Assembly: GCF_020085105.1 (NCBI RefSeq)
Contig: NC_058063.1
Coordinates: 22,553,566 to 22,617,565, forward strand
Source of the DNA: Siniperca chuatsi
Lineage: Eukaryota; Chordata; Actinopteri; Centrarchiformes; Sinipercidae
DNA: 64,000 nucleotides
Direction of reading: 5' to 3'
The position numbers and the translations under genes were made by a program. This document shows positions 11,644 through 23,025 of this stretch, one piece after another; the stretch's first letter is position 1, and every line of letters begins with the position of its first letter. Under the pieces are notes generated by a model that did no database searches, was not told the DNA's origin, and saw nothing but the letters and a program-made list of their open reading frames with translations.

Positions 11644-13298
11644 GTCTCCGTCTGACTTCCTGTCACCGTCTGTCCAACAAACACCGCAGTTCACAGGTCA
11701 TATGATGGGAGACACCAGCACGCTGCTCCGAACTACCGCTGCTGTCCGCTCAGGTGGGGGCAATTACTCAGCTGGTACCTGATGGGCAATTTCTGAATGT
11801 AACGACAAACAAACTGCCTTAAAGTAACCAAGCTAACGCAGTAAATTATTAGTTATTTAACTCTCTCTTATAACGCTGAAAAAGTCATCTGACTTTCATT
11901 TGATCAGGTTGCTTAAGAAGCCACAAATATTTACTTTCACTGCAACGTGTGAGTTTTTGCTTAATTACTACTGCTGCTGAAATATGTGTTATATACACTT
12001 AATATCCCGATCGACAAAATATCAATCAGAATATTAATCAACAACTATTTTGTTAATTGCTGTTTCCAGCTCTCACGTATGATGGACGTTTGTCACTATT
12101 TTCCCACTAATGGGCAGATTAAGCGATATTAAAAATAATCTGCAGTTGGAGCTCGAGTTACTACATTAACTCTGGTTAAACTTCAGAAATGTAATTTTAG
12201 TAGACGCATCTTCAATTCCTTTTCAAATTTAAAATCCGATTTAAGAAGAGACTGAAAGCACGAAACAGTTTCAGAGGTTATACTTTTAAAACATCCAAAA
12301 TAGCTTTTTGCTGACTGTTATAAACAGCATTTGACTATATGTAAGCCCATAAAATGACTTCGATTTAAATGAAGACATCATAAATTCTGCATTATATGCC
12401 ACTACATACTATTATCACTGCAGGAAACCACCAAAACCTACCATAATTAACTTCGGTATTACCTGAAAACCTGCTTTAACTTCACATTTCATGTTTTTTT
12501 TGTTGGCAGCTTAATGTACCTGGGACACTGTCTCAGAGCCACAGGCAAACTGCTGAATAACTCTCATGTGATTTAAATCCACTGGCAGTGTGTAGCCTAA
12601 ATCATACTTTCACACTCGCTGTGGTAATGAAAAGTAGTTATATTTTAAGTTTCCAGAGCATTTTCCCCCCTTAGGAACCCAATCTGACATGTATTTTCTT
12701 GTTAGCTAGCGGGCTAACTTTTACTGATGTGTCACTGTTTTATTAATGCTAACAGCGCAAAAGGAGGAACCCGTTATCAAAATACTCATCCTAATGTTTG
12801 TTGAACTTAAATAAGATTTCAGAAATTGAAAATGAAGCTAGATTAAGCTAATTACTCTTCAATATGCTGTTTAGCTAACGTTAGCTAACTTCAGTTGCTA
12901 TTTGCTGTGGACCACTTGGAACCGGTTCAAGGACCCCTGAAGGCCCCTAGACCCAACCAGTGAGCCACAGTAAACACTAATGTGAAGTTAACTTGCTAAC
13001 CGATATGTGTAAACTAGATTAATTCACCCAAGTACTAAAACATTCACAAAACATCCCAAGTTAAAAAAAAATAATTAGCCGTTAAATTAGCCAACATTTA
13101 TGCTAGCGGCTGTGTAGCATAACGGTAACTTTAGCTTCTTCCAACCTTTTTAACTAAGCTAAGCTAGCCCACAAATAAACCCTTAACAGCTCCGTCTGTC
13201 GGCATTTCTTCTCACAATAATTCAAACCTCAAGCAGCAACAATGCACAGGTAATGTCACCTGTTTCTTTTAAAACTTCACCGAGATAAAAAACTTACC
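11644..13298 (-). other. rbm46: rbm46 5' UTR: noncoding exon 1, intron 1, start of exon 2
   Basis: A strong splice donor, CCAG|GTAAGT on the minus strand, ends a short exon at 13298. The matching acceptor GGACAG|ACGG starts exon 2 at 11669, 26 bases before the ATG at 11643. The first exon has no coding role I can see. The intron between them (11670-13297) is plain AT-rich sequence, with a weak CGATTA-family remnant near 12010-12080. The transcription start is inferred, not visible. Confidence 0.6.
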
Positions 13299-13400
13299 TG
13301 GAGCGTCTAAAATCAACCGGCCCGGAAGTATGATTGACATGAAGACTGAGCCAATCAGCGCGTCTCTCTGGGGCACGGAGGGCGGGACAACATGGAGATT
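13299..13400 (-). promoter_or_regulatory. rbm46: Probable rbm46 promoter
   Basis: Just upstream of the donor-bearing exon there is an ETS-type CCGGAAGT at 13322-13329, a CCAAT box at 13351-13355 and a GC box GGGCGGG at 13380-13386, all read on the plus strand, within about 70 bases. This is a TATA-less promoter layout. The placement agrees with the splice donor at 13298, but no transcript evidence is available. Confidence 0.5.
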
Positions 13401-14462
13401 CGTTCCCCTCATAAAATAAAATGAACAGAAATGAAATAATAAATCAAATAAAATCGAATAAAATACATAAATTAAAAAAAAAATTTAATTAAATTGCAGT
13501 ATTCGTTTTCTGCTGAAACATCTCCACTCGCCAGCCTTCTAATTAGATTAGATTAAACTTTATTGTCATTACACAAGGCAGCGAAATGCAGTTCAGGTCT
13601 AAGCAGAAGCATATAAAGTGTGTGCATGAATGCAGGATAGAGCAGTATTATTAAAATGTCTTACAAGTGGTGCTGTGGACATTATATACAGATGGCTTTA
13701 TTATAAACAGAAGTATACTGATGGATATGTACAGTAATGAGTTGGACCGGGCAGAGCAGCAGTGCAATGAATATAAAGTAGTGCAAATTATGGATTAGTG
13801 AACAGTGCAGTAGATGAGTTACTGCAGTGTTCAGTACAGAGTACTGGAGTGCAAGTGATGCAGTATATGTATATGTAAGTAGTCCGGTAGTGCAAATGAA
13901 CGTGTGGTGCATGTGGCAAAAACAATATCAATATAGCAGCAATTGCTGTGCATGTGTCTGTGTAATCTTTGCTCTTCTTCTTCCTGTGTTTCTGATATTC
14001 TTCAATGAAGGCAATATATATATATATATATATAAATAAATGCAAGTTTTAATGATGAAGCCAAGCTTCCAGTCTCTGGACATTCATAAGGTCTAATATA
14101 ATAATAATAATGTTTTCCCAGAGTTTATAAATACATCAAGCACACCTGCGCTTTGTCATGCAAGTACATGTGGGAAACGCAGTTCCCGTTGTCCAAATAC
14201 ACAGGAAGCGTCAAAAAATAAAAAAATATAACTCACGTCAAGTCAAGTCAGTTTTATTTAAATAGTCCAATATCACAAATCATAAAGGGGCTTCACAATC
14301 TGGACAGCGTACGCCCCCCTCTGTCCCGTTAATGTTTCTTTCTGACCATTAAAACTGCTTCACACACACACAGTTTAGATGTCTGTTAGGATTACAGCAG
14401 CGCAGGACAATCCCTCAGCTAGCAAAAGCAACGAGTTCAAGAATATCAACAGAAACCCAATC
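13401..14462. other. Intergenic spacer between rbm46 and lrat
   Basis: AT-rich tract 13420-13500. A dispersed-repeat block at 13546-13910 opens AAACTTTATTGTCATTACAC and has many AGTGCAA motifs. (AT)n lies at 14014-14034. Another teleost-type repeat is at 14240-14330 (AATATCACAAATCATAAAGG). No gene seen. Confidence 0.55.
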
Positions 14463-14468
14463 TTTATT
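14463..14468 (-). terminator. Candidate polyadenylation signal of the five-exon lrat
   Basis: AATAAA on the minus strand about 136 bases past the stop codon at 14604. It is the first such hexamer beyond the (CA)n tract of the 3' UTR. Usage is inferred. Confidence 0.45.
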
Positions 14469-14543
14469 AATCATTTTACATTTGTACAGATTATTCTCTG
14501 CAGACACTCCTGATGTTTACAGAGTTTCTTCACCCTTTCCCAT

Positions 14544-14545
<2 letters not shown>

Positions 14546-14603
<58 letters not shown>
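14546..14603. repeat. (TG)n microsatellite touching the lrat stop codon
   Basis: About 29 TG units on the plus strand, ending at the base before the TGA stop of the five-exon lrat. In the mRNA this is a (CA)n tract at the very start of the 3' UTR. Confidence 0.95.
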
Positions 14604-14604
<1 letters not shown>

Positions 14605-17600
14605 CACGAGGCCATCCAGATGAGGAAGGGCAGCAAGACGGCCAGCAGGGCGGAGCAGGCGGTCACGGCTCCCAGGTAGAGCAGCAGACACGCCCCCAGC
14701 AACGCCGTCGCCTTGGCAACGCGCCGACTCAGCAGCAGCTTCCTCGCCGTCTTACAGAACTGATGAAGAGAAGAAGAACAGAGAGGATGGGAAACTTAAC
14801 TGGACGAAAACGTGGTGATGAAGATTGCGTTTCTAATAAAGTACGTTTATTTACAATAAGAACTCAGCACATTCACTGGACTCCAGAGTTTCCAGCTTTA
14901 CACTTCCACTCCGCCCCGTCTCAGAGGAAACACTGGACTTCTTACTGCGCTACATCTGTCTGACGGCTTCAGTCACTTCACAGATCACAGTGTTTCATCC
15001 CCTTCCTGTCCAGTGGAAACCTCGTATCTCCAGGTGTTTGTGACGAGCTGAAGGATGAAGAGTTTCCTTCATGTGCTGAGGAAACTCTCCTCCTCCTGAA
15101 GCTGAATAAACTCTTTAACCCCCCCTCGGATCAGCTGGGAAACGCATCGTCACAGAGCTGAAAACTGTTTCTCTCAGGAAACGTCGACTCTTTAGAGATA
15201 CGTGGTTCTGACAGGACAGCGACGCTACAAACACGTGATGGTCTTATAGACCATGATGCATTGCTGCAGGTTAAACTACCCAACAGTATATAAAGCAGTT
15301 AAAATGAGCTCGACCTGAAACATCTGCAGCAGTAAAATGCAACACACACATGAATGCAGAAACATCAGATATAATAAAACACTTTAAGTACATACTTTTA
15401 CTTCAGTAAGGCTTTGAATGCAGGACTTTTACCTGCAGTGGAGTATTTTCACAGTGTGGTGTCGGTACTTTTACTGCAGTAAAGCATCTGAAAACGTCTC
15501 CCACCTCTGTGCAACACAGTTTAACAGCAGCACAGTCTGCTGCCTGCAGCTGAACCAACAGTTTCAGCACAAACTGAACATTATAACCTGCACGAAGCAG
15601 CATTTCTTGCAGGAGTGTAGTATTAGCCTGCATTAGTTTTAGCTAGCTGTACCTAATAAACTGGCAACCAAGTGTACGTTTAACTCCGGTGCAGAGTTTA
15701 ACGTTAGAACCATGATTAGCCACTAGATGGTGGAGTAACGCTGTCTCATCGCTGACGTTTACATGCTCCAACGATCAGATCAGAGTGAGCTTCACTTCCT
15801 ACTTTATTAACATCATACAGTAAGTAACCAGCGGAGCCTACTCATTCTGCTGCTGTAAATCTCTACGCTGTTCTCTAGCGAACCACTTCTAAGTTGCCTC
15901 AGCAAAGAGACGATCTTAGGATCTTTGTGGACACGTTTCTTCAGAAAACAAAAGGAGGAGCTACTGATCTGAATACGGTGCTTTAACTTTGTGACATCCC
16001 TGGATTATCAGCACACACCTGGCTGTTTATTCACCTGTTACCTCTACTTCTCTGTAATTATTGGTGTGTTGTATTTCTTATGCGTGTTCTTCCACGTGTT
16101 TTGACGTTGTTACGCACACAGTAGTCATGTTAGATACTGTTTCTGTGCTGTTATACGATGCGAGCAGCACTGTAATGACGGTCTGAACGCCTTTCTTCTG
16201 TCAGTGAAGAGGAAAAAAGCCAAATATGTTCACTTGATTGTTATAATTACTTTTCTTTTTGGATGATGAACGGACTAATCGTTGCAGCGCTGACATTTTA
16301 CCAACTTGCCGAGTTTTTAAGAAGAGTTTCGTAAGAAAAAGAGACTGAAGAAGTTTCCCAGCTCACACACTCAGAGGCGCTCAGTGGTGGAAAGTAACGA
16401 AGTCCGTTCACTCGCGTACTCTAGTGAAGTACGGCATTTATCTGATGACTTTAGTTGCTTTCCAGATTCAGATTAATAATACAAAATGTGAAGTGCCTCT
16501 TCATCATTCTGTCCGTCAGAGCCTCGTTTGCTCTGCTTCACAATCACATGTGCAAACGTCTGCAGCTGAGAACAATAACCAGAAACAATGGAGCTTTCAT
16601 TGATCGCCTAACCCGATTACAGAGGGAGGCTGGTCTGATCTGTGATCAGCTTTAATCTGCAGCAGGAAATAATCGCCTCACAGCTAAAGGTCAGTTTGTG
16701 CTGCTGCAGTACGCAGTGTATTACTCTGTGTGTACAGTGTATTACTCTGTGTGTGTACAGTGTATTACTCTGTGTGTACAGTGTATTACTCTGTGTGTGT
16801 ACAGTGTATTACTCTGTGTGTATACAGTGTATTACTCTGTGTGTACAGTGTATTACTCTGTGTGTATACAGTGTATTACTCTGTGTGTACAGTGTATTAC
16901 TCTGTGTGTGTGTATTACTCTGTGTGTGTACAGTGTATTACTCTGTGTGTATACAGTGTATTACTTTGTGTGTACAGTGTATTACTCTGTGTACACAGTG
17001 TATTACTCTGTGTGTACATAGTGTATTACTCTGTGTGTACAGTGTATTACTCTGTGTACACAGTGTATTACTCTGTGTGTACAGTGTATTACTCTGTGTG
17101 TACAGTGTATTACTCTGTGTGTACAGTGTATTACTCTGTGTGTACATAGTGTATTACTCTGTGTGTACAGTGTATTACTCTGTGTGTGTACAGTGTATTA
17201 CTCTGTGTGTACAGTGTATTACTCTGTGTGTACAGTGTATTACTCTGTGTGTGTACAGTGTATTACTCTGTGTGTACAGTGTATTACTCTGTGTGTATAC
17301 AGTGTATTACTCTGTGTGTACAGTATATTACTCTGTGTACACAGTGTATTACTCTGTGTGTACAGTGTATTACTCTGTGTGTACACAGTGTATTACTCTG
17401 TGTGTACAGTATATTACTCTGTGTACACAGTGTATTACTCTGTGTGTACATAGTGTATTACTCTGTGTGTACACAGTGTATTACTCTGTGTGTACAGTAT
17501 ATTACTCTGTGTACACAGTGTATTACTCTGTGTGTACAGTGTATTACTCTGTGTGTACAGTGTATTACTCTGTGTGTACAGTGTATTACTCTGTGTGTGT

Positions 17601-20600
17601 ACAGTGTATTACTCTGTGTGTACAGTGTATTACTCTGTGTGTACAGTGTATTACTCTGTGTGTACACAGTGTATTACTCTGTGTGTACAGTGTATTACTC
17701 TGTGTGTGTACACAGTGTATTACTCTGTGTGTACAGTGTATTACTCTGTGTGTACAGTGTATTACTCTGTGTGTGTACAGTGTATTACTCTGTGTGTACA
17801 GTGTATTACTCTGTGTGTACAGTGTATTACTCTGTGTGTACAGTGTATTACTCTGTGTGTATACAGTGTATTACTCTGTGTGTACAGTGTATTACTCTGT
17901 GTGTACAGTGTATTACTCTGTGTGTGTACAGTGTATTACTCTGTGTGTACAGTGTATTACTCTGTGTGTGTACACTGTATTACTCTGTGTATACAGTACG
18001 GAGTGTATTACTCTGTGTGTACAGTGTATTACTCTGTGTGTACAGTGTATTACTCTGTGTGTGTACAGTGTATTACTCTGTGTGTACAGTGTATTACTCT
18101 GTGTGTGTACACTGTATTACTCTGTGTATACAGTACGGAGTGTATTACTCTGTGTGTGTACAGTGTATTACTCTGTGTACACAGTGTATTACTCTGTGTG
18201 TACAGTGTATTACTCTGTGTGTACAGTGTATTACTCTGTGTGTGTACAGTGTATTACTCTGTGTGTACAGTGTATTACTCTGTGTGTACAGTGTATTACT
18301 CTGTGTGTACAGTGTATTACTCTGTGTGTGTACACTGTATTACTCTGTGTATACAGTACGGAGTGTATTACTCTGTGTGTACAGTGTATTACTCTGTGTG
18401 TACAGTGTATTACTCTGTGTGTACAGTGTATTACTCTGTGTGTGTACAGTGTATTACTCTGTGTGTACAGTGTATTACTCTGTGTGTACAGTGTATTACT
18501 CTGTGTGTGTACAGTGTATTACTCTGTGTGTACAGTGTATTACTCTGTGTGTGTACACTGTATTACTCTGTGTGTACAGTGTATTACTCTGTGTGTACAG
18601 TGTATTACTCTGTGTGTGTACACTGTATTACTCTGTGTATACAGTACGGAGTGTATTACTCTGTGTGTACAGTGTATTACTCTGTGTGTGTACAGTGTAT
18701 TACTCTGTGTGTACAGTGTATTACTCTGTGTGTGTACAGTGTATTACTCTGTGTGTACAGTGTATTACTCTGTGTGTACAGTGTATTACTCTGTGTGTGT
18801 ACACTGTATTACTCTGTGTATACAGTACGGAGTGTATTACTCTGTGTGATACTTCATCTCCATTTTGAACTTCAACTTATTTCAGTTTTTCAACCATTTC
18901 AAATGTTTTAACAGCAGATTTTTCAACAACATACAAGATGTTTTATATACATATAACTTTTAATACTCAAACATTAAAGTGGTTCAGGTAGGGATTATCC
19001 TCCAGTCTGGATCTGGTTAAATGTTTGTTTGTTCGGAGCGTCACCTGAAACGTCTGGAAGCTCATGACGGTGCCGTATCGACAGTACATGACGAAGTGTT
19101 CGCAGTTATACCACAGCAGGCTGTAGGACACGTGGCCCTGCAGCTTCTCCGCCCGCCTGGCCACCTCCTCCCCCTGCAGCGCCGCACGGCTGCACACCTG
19201 GACACAGGACAGAACAGGTAGTTAGCTGCTGACATTATCACTCCATCACTACTACTGTGCTACTACTACTCCATCACTGCTGTACCACTGCTACTACTAC
19301 TCCATCACTGCTGTACCACTGCTACTACTACTCCATCACTGCTACTGTACCACTGCTACTACTACTCCATCACTGCTGTACCACTGCTACTACTACTCCA
19401 TCACTGCTACTACTACTCCATCACTGCTGTACCACTGCTACTACTACTCCATCACTACTACTGTACCACTGCTACTACTACTCCATCACTGTTGTACCAC
19501 TGCTACTACTACTCCATAACTGCTGTACCACTGCTACTACTACTCCATCACTACTACTGTACCACTGCTACTACTACTCCATCACTGCTACTGTACCACT
19601 GCTACTACTACTCCATCACTGCTGTACCACTGCTACTACTACTCCATCACTGCTACTACTACTCCATCACTGCTGTACCACTGCTACTACTACTCCATCA
19701 CAACTACTGTACCACTGCTACTACTACTCCATCACTGTTGTACCACTGCTATTACTACTCCATAACTGCTGTACCACTGCTACTACTACTCCATCACTAA
19801 TGCTGTACCACTGCTACTACTACTCCATCACTGCTACTGTACCACTGCTACTACTACTCATCACTGCTGTACCACTGCTACTACTACTCCATCACTGCTG
19901 TACCACTGCTACTACTACTCCATCACTAATGCTGTACCACTGCTACTACTACTCCATCACTGCTACTGTACCACTGCTACTACTACTCCATCACTGCTGT
20001 ACCACTGCTACTACTACTCCATCACTACTACTGTACCACTGCTACTACTACTCCATCACTGCTGTACCACTGCTACTACTACTCCATCACTGCTACTGTA
20101 CCACTGCTACTACTACTCCATCACTGCTGTACCACTGCTACTACTACTCCATCACTGCTACTACTACTCCATCACTGCTGTACCACTGCTACTACTACTC
20201 CATCACTACTACTGTACCACTGCTACTACTACTCCATCACTGTTGTACCACTGCTATTACTACTCCATAACTGCTGTACCACTGCTACTACTACTCCATC
20301 ACTACTACTGTACCACTGCTACTACTACTCCATCACTGCTGTACCACTGCTACTACTACTCCATCACTAATGCTGTACCACTGCTACTACTACTCCATCA
20401 CTGCTACTGTACCACTGCTACTACTACTCCATCACTGCTGTACCACTGCTACTACTACTCATCACTACTACTGTACCACTGCTACTACTACTCCATCACT
20501 GCTACTGTACCACTGCTACTACTACTCCATCACTACTGTACCACTGCTGCTACTACTGGTACTCCTGTTGCCACTACTACACTTTTATACATCAAACTAC

Positions 20601-22140
20601 CAAAAGTAGTTGAAAGTATCTCCAACTTGACAAGCTACAACCATTACTTACATAATAATGCATTAGTAATAATAAAACCAATAATGCAATGTACATGATA
20701 ATATAACACTCTGAAATGGCTCATTCAGCATATTGACTACATAAAAGTAATATTTATTTGCTGATAATACTTCCGTACCTTTACGAAGTACAGTCAGAGT
20801 TTGCGTGCAGGTCTTTTACTTGTAGTGGAGTATTTTTTACTTTTCTAACGTCACTCACCTTGTCCATGGTGTTGACGAGTATCTGTGATCCATAGGCGAA
20901 GTCCTCCACAGAGTCCACCCTCACACTGCCACACTGAAGAGAAAAGACTTTTATACTTTTATATTCTGTGAAAACTGTATAAAGAACATGCTTACATTAT
21001 TGACAGGTACCTGATGCCATAGAGCACAAATTTCTTCATCGGGACTGTTGATAACTCAGTCTACCTCCTCTAGTTCTGTACTTCAGTCCAGTTCAGAGGT
21101 TCTGAAGCCATGTAAAACCAAAACTATCATCAGCTACTTTCAGCTGCTTCTCACTGTCTCTGTTAGATGGAGTCGGCTCGGTTGTCACAGAGATATAGGT
21201 GTTTTACCATAAAGATAAGTAACTCTTCTTCACAAAGAGTCAATTTACTTTTTATAGTTTTTGATACAACTTTTCCTTTCTGGTGTAGCGACATCAAAGG
21301 ATCTGAGTTGTTCTTCCACCACTGCTGTTGGTGCATTTGTGTTTAATAGTTGCTCAACAGAAATGTTGTCTGTATATGTGCCCTTGCCTCACCAGCCTAC
21401 CAAAGTACAGAGGAGCTGCACTGGAGACGAGCCTCACATCCCCACAAACTGAGCTGGTGTAGTTTCGCCGAAATAGCTGTAATGAAGTTCTGTAGACAAA
21501 GTACAGTTGATGGTCTCGACCCAAAGGAAATGACAAACTGGAACTGCTGAGATAAGAGCTGCTATCATGTCCTACAGAGCAGATACTGGGATGGGTAAGT
21601 AGATTGGATGTTGTGGTACCTTGGCCAGTACTCCCAGTAGGAGCCTGCTGTTGGTGACCATCTGTTTGATTCGACACTGGTCACTGGAGACGACGGGCAT
21701 GATGTCCGGGATGAAATGAGCTACTCTGGAGAGAAGGAAAGGAAAGGAATGGAGTCAAGTGGAAAGGTGAAAACAAAAAATGAAGAAGAAGAAGAAGAAG
21801 AGGCAAAGACGGCAAACTTTTACATTTTCAAATTCATCACTTTTTGGTAGTAATAACTGAAATCCCTCTTCAATCTACACATAAAGATGCAAAAAGAATT
21901 CTTTATCAGCATGAAGCGTCAGACTCACCTGCCTCCACCCAGGTAAATCCCAAAGTGTGTGAACAGAGTCCTGGGAACCTCCAGCAGGTCTCCCCTCCGG
22001 AGTATCAGCTCAGACTTCCCGTCTGTCCTCCCCCCCGTCTGTCTGTCCGCCTCCTCCTCTTCTCTCTGCCTCTCCTTGTCCTTCGCATCGTGTCTCGGTG
22101 TGGAGATGAAGAGCAGAGCGAGCAGCTGCAGAGGGAACAT
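14604..22140 (-). CDS. lrat: LRAT-type lecithin:retinol acyltransferase, five-exon tandem paralogue
   Basis: Coding exons 22140-21929, 21725-21620, 20933-20859, 19197-19045 and 14759-14604 join in frame into 233 residues (human LRAT has 230). The enzyme moves an acyl chain from phosphatidylcholine to all-trans retinol at the ER membrane. The NlpC/P60-type catalytic set is present: His62 in THFGIYLG, His74 in RVAHFIPDI and Cys163 in LLWYNCEHF. The LRAT signatures [10 protein letters not shown] and [10 protein letters not shown] are also kept. The N-terminus has a short hydrophobic stretch, then a charged, glutamate-rich linker unlike other LRATs. The last exon encodes a hydrophobic tail ending LIWMAS. 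The ATG sits in a good context (CACCATG). The last intron is the one shared with other LRAT genes; the three upstream introns are extra. The residue before the catalytic N-C is Tyr where other LRATs have Asn. All exons are intact. Confidence 0.92.
14990..15490 (+). repeat. GTGGTGGAA-family repeat, inverted relative to the 5.0-5.8 kb copy
   Basis: Reverse complement of about 5080-5600, including CTCGTATCTCCAGGTGTTTG, CGCATCGTCACAGAGCTGAA, ACCATGATGCATTGCTGC and CATCTGCAGCAGTAAAATGC. It lies in intron 4 of the five-exon lrat. Confidence 0.75.
16383..16475 (+). repeat. GTGGTGGAA-family terminal fragment
   Basis: CAGTGGTGGAAAGTAACGAA followed by a degenerate TACTCTAGTGAAGTACGG block: the conserved end of the family, without the rest. 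Confidence 0.55.
16709..18848. repeat. 21-bp minisatellite, about 100 copies, in lrat intron 4
   Basis: The unit is TGTGTGTACAGTGTATTACTC with 2-base length variants (extra TG, TATACAG, ACACAG). A variant unit containing GTATACAGTACGGAG recurs at 17997, 18134, 18357, 18645 and 18826 (position of TACGG), showing higher-order duplication in the right half. The unit has no stop codon in several frames, so long open frames across it are artefacts. Confidence 0.97.
19238..20571. repeat. About 31-bp minisatellite in lrat intron 3
   Basis: The unit is built from CTGCTACTACTACTCCATCA and CTGCTGTACCA, about 40 copies with lengths of 28-34 bases. A variant block with GTTGTACCACTGCTATTACT followed by CCATAACTGCTG recurs near 19737 and 20242, with a close relative near 19492, again showing duplication of several units together. 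Confidence 0.96.
20600..20850 (-). repeat. GTGGTGGAA-family partial copy in lrat intron 3
   Basis: Motifs CATAATAATGCATTAGTAAT, CTGAAATGGCTCATTC, GCTGATAATACTTCCGTACC and GTCTTTTACTTGTAGTGGAG in the order typical of this family. It ends within about 10 bases of the splice donor of lrat exon 3 (20859). Confidence 0.6.
21783..21800. repeat. (GAA)n microsatellite
   Basis: Six units in the 203-base intron 1 of the five-exon lrat. Confidence 0.85.
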
Positions 22141-22365
22141 GGTGAGAGGAGGAAAGTGAAGCCGTCACCTCATAAGTGTTTTTATTCTCTGGCTGGGAGG
22201 GACGGAGGGGGGATTAGTAAATGCTGCCAAGGCTGGTCCAGGGTCAGAGCTGTGTACTTTAGTCCCCAGCAGCTAAAGGTCATGACAGAAAAGCAACAAA
22301 TGCAGCCGACAAGTAGCATTCGTCCAAGTGAATGTTGTCTAAAGCACACCTGGTGCACAGGAGCG

Positions 22366-22373
22366 TGACGTCA
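22366..22373. promoter_or_regulatory. Palindromic CRE site upstream of the five-exon lrat
   Basis: A perfect TGACGTCA lies 226-233 bases upstream of the ATG at 22140, in the context CGTGACGTCA. It is the consensus site for CREB/ATF factors. The same site and flank occur about 200 bases upstream of the other lrat gene. Whether it acts as a proximal promoter or intronic element depends on the unknown transcription start. Confidence 0.5.
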
Positions 22374-22694
22374 CACTGTCTGCACCTGCAAGGTTAGTGA
22401 AAAAGCAACGTTTCAAGTATCAAAGTGTTTGGTTTCCTCTGTTTGAACTGCCCATCATATAGATACATGTAGACGTGTTTCATCAGTTATCGATGGTGTA
22501 AATGTCTCAGCTGTCTGCTTAAAACAATCAACAAGATGGAAAAAAACAAACATGCGCAAAACAATCGAATACTATACGGAAAAAAAACAGAAAAGAAAAA
22601 ACGACAAAAAAACTTCTAAAAATTTAATTCTATAACAATTTATAGGATAACCGTAAAAACACAAACCTGATAACATGCTCTCATCAGTATGAGC

Positions 22695-23025
22695 ACCAAA
22701 TTATACTTAAAGTACCAAAAGTAAAAGTACTCGTTATGCAGAACGGCCTCATTTCAGAATCATATATATTACATCACAGGATTATAATTATTGATGCGTT
22801 AATGTGTTCATGCTGCTACATGCTGGTGAAGGTGGAGCTCGTTTTAAAGGACTTTATTTACTGCTGGCTGGCTTAATCTATAATGACACGTCGTATTTTA
22901 TTTGTTGATAATGTTTTACATTTCCCTCTGAGGTGTAGTGGAGTAGAAGTATAAAGTAAGATCAAATGTAATCACTCTAGTAAAACCTCAAAACTGTACG
23001 TAAGTCCAGTACTTGGTTACTTTCC
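22695..23025 (-). repeat. GTGGTGGAA-family repeat copy
   Basis: Minus strand begins GGAAAGTAACCAAGTACTGG; TTCCCTCTGAGGTGTAGTGG and GTAAAAGTACTC blocks follow. Lies upstream of the five-exon lrat. Confidence 0.6.

Noticed and set aside
16642..18911. Open frames of 735, 560 and 473 codons on the plus strand
   Set aside because: They are three frames of the same 21-bp minisatellite, made of VYYSVCT-type repeats with no splice or start context, inside an intron.
16709..20571. CRISPR-like regular repeats
   Set aside because: Units are head to tail without unique spacers, and the genome is eukaryotic.
19257..20698. Open frame of 337 codons and related ones ([16 protein letters not shown] repeats)
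   Set aside because: Translation of the 31-bp minisatellite in lrat intron 3.
21844..22368. Plus-strand open frame of 174 codons
   Set aside because: It is antisense to lrat exon 1 and its promoter region; the minus-strand frame has the LRAT signatures.
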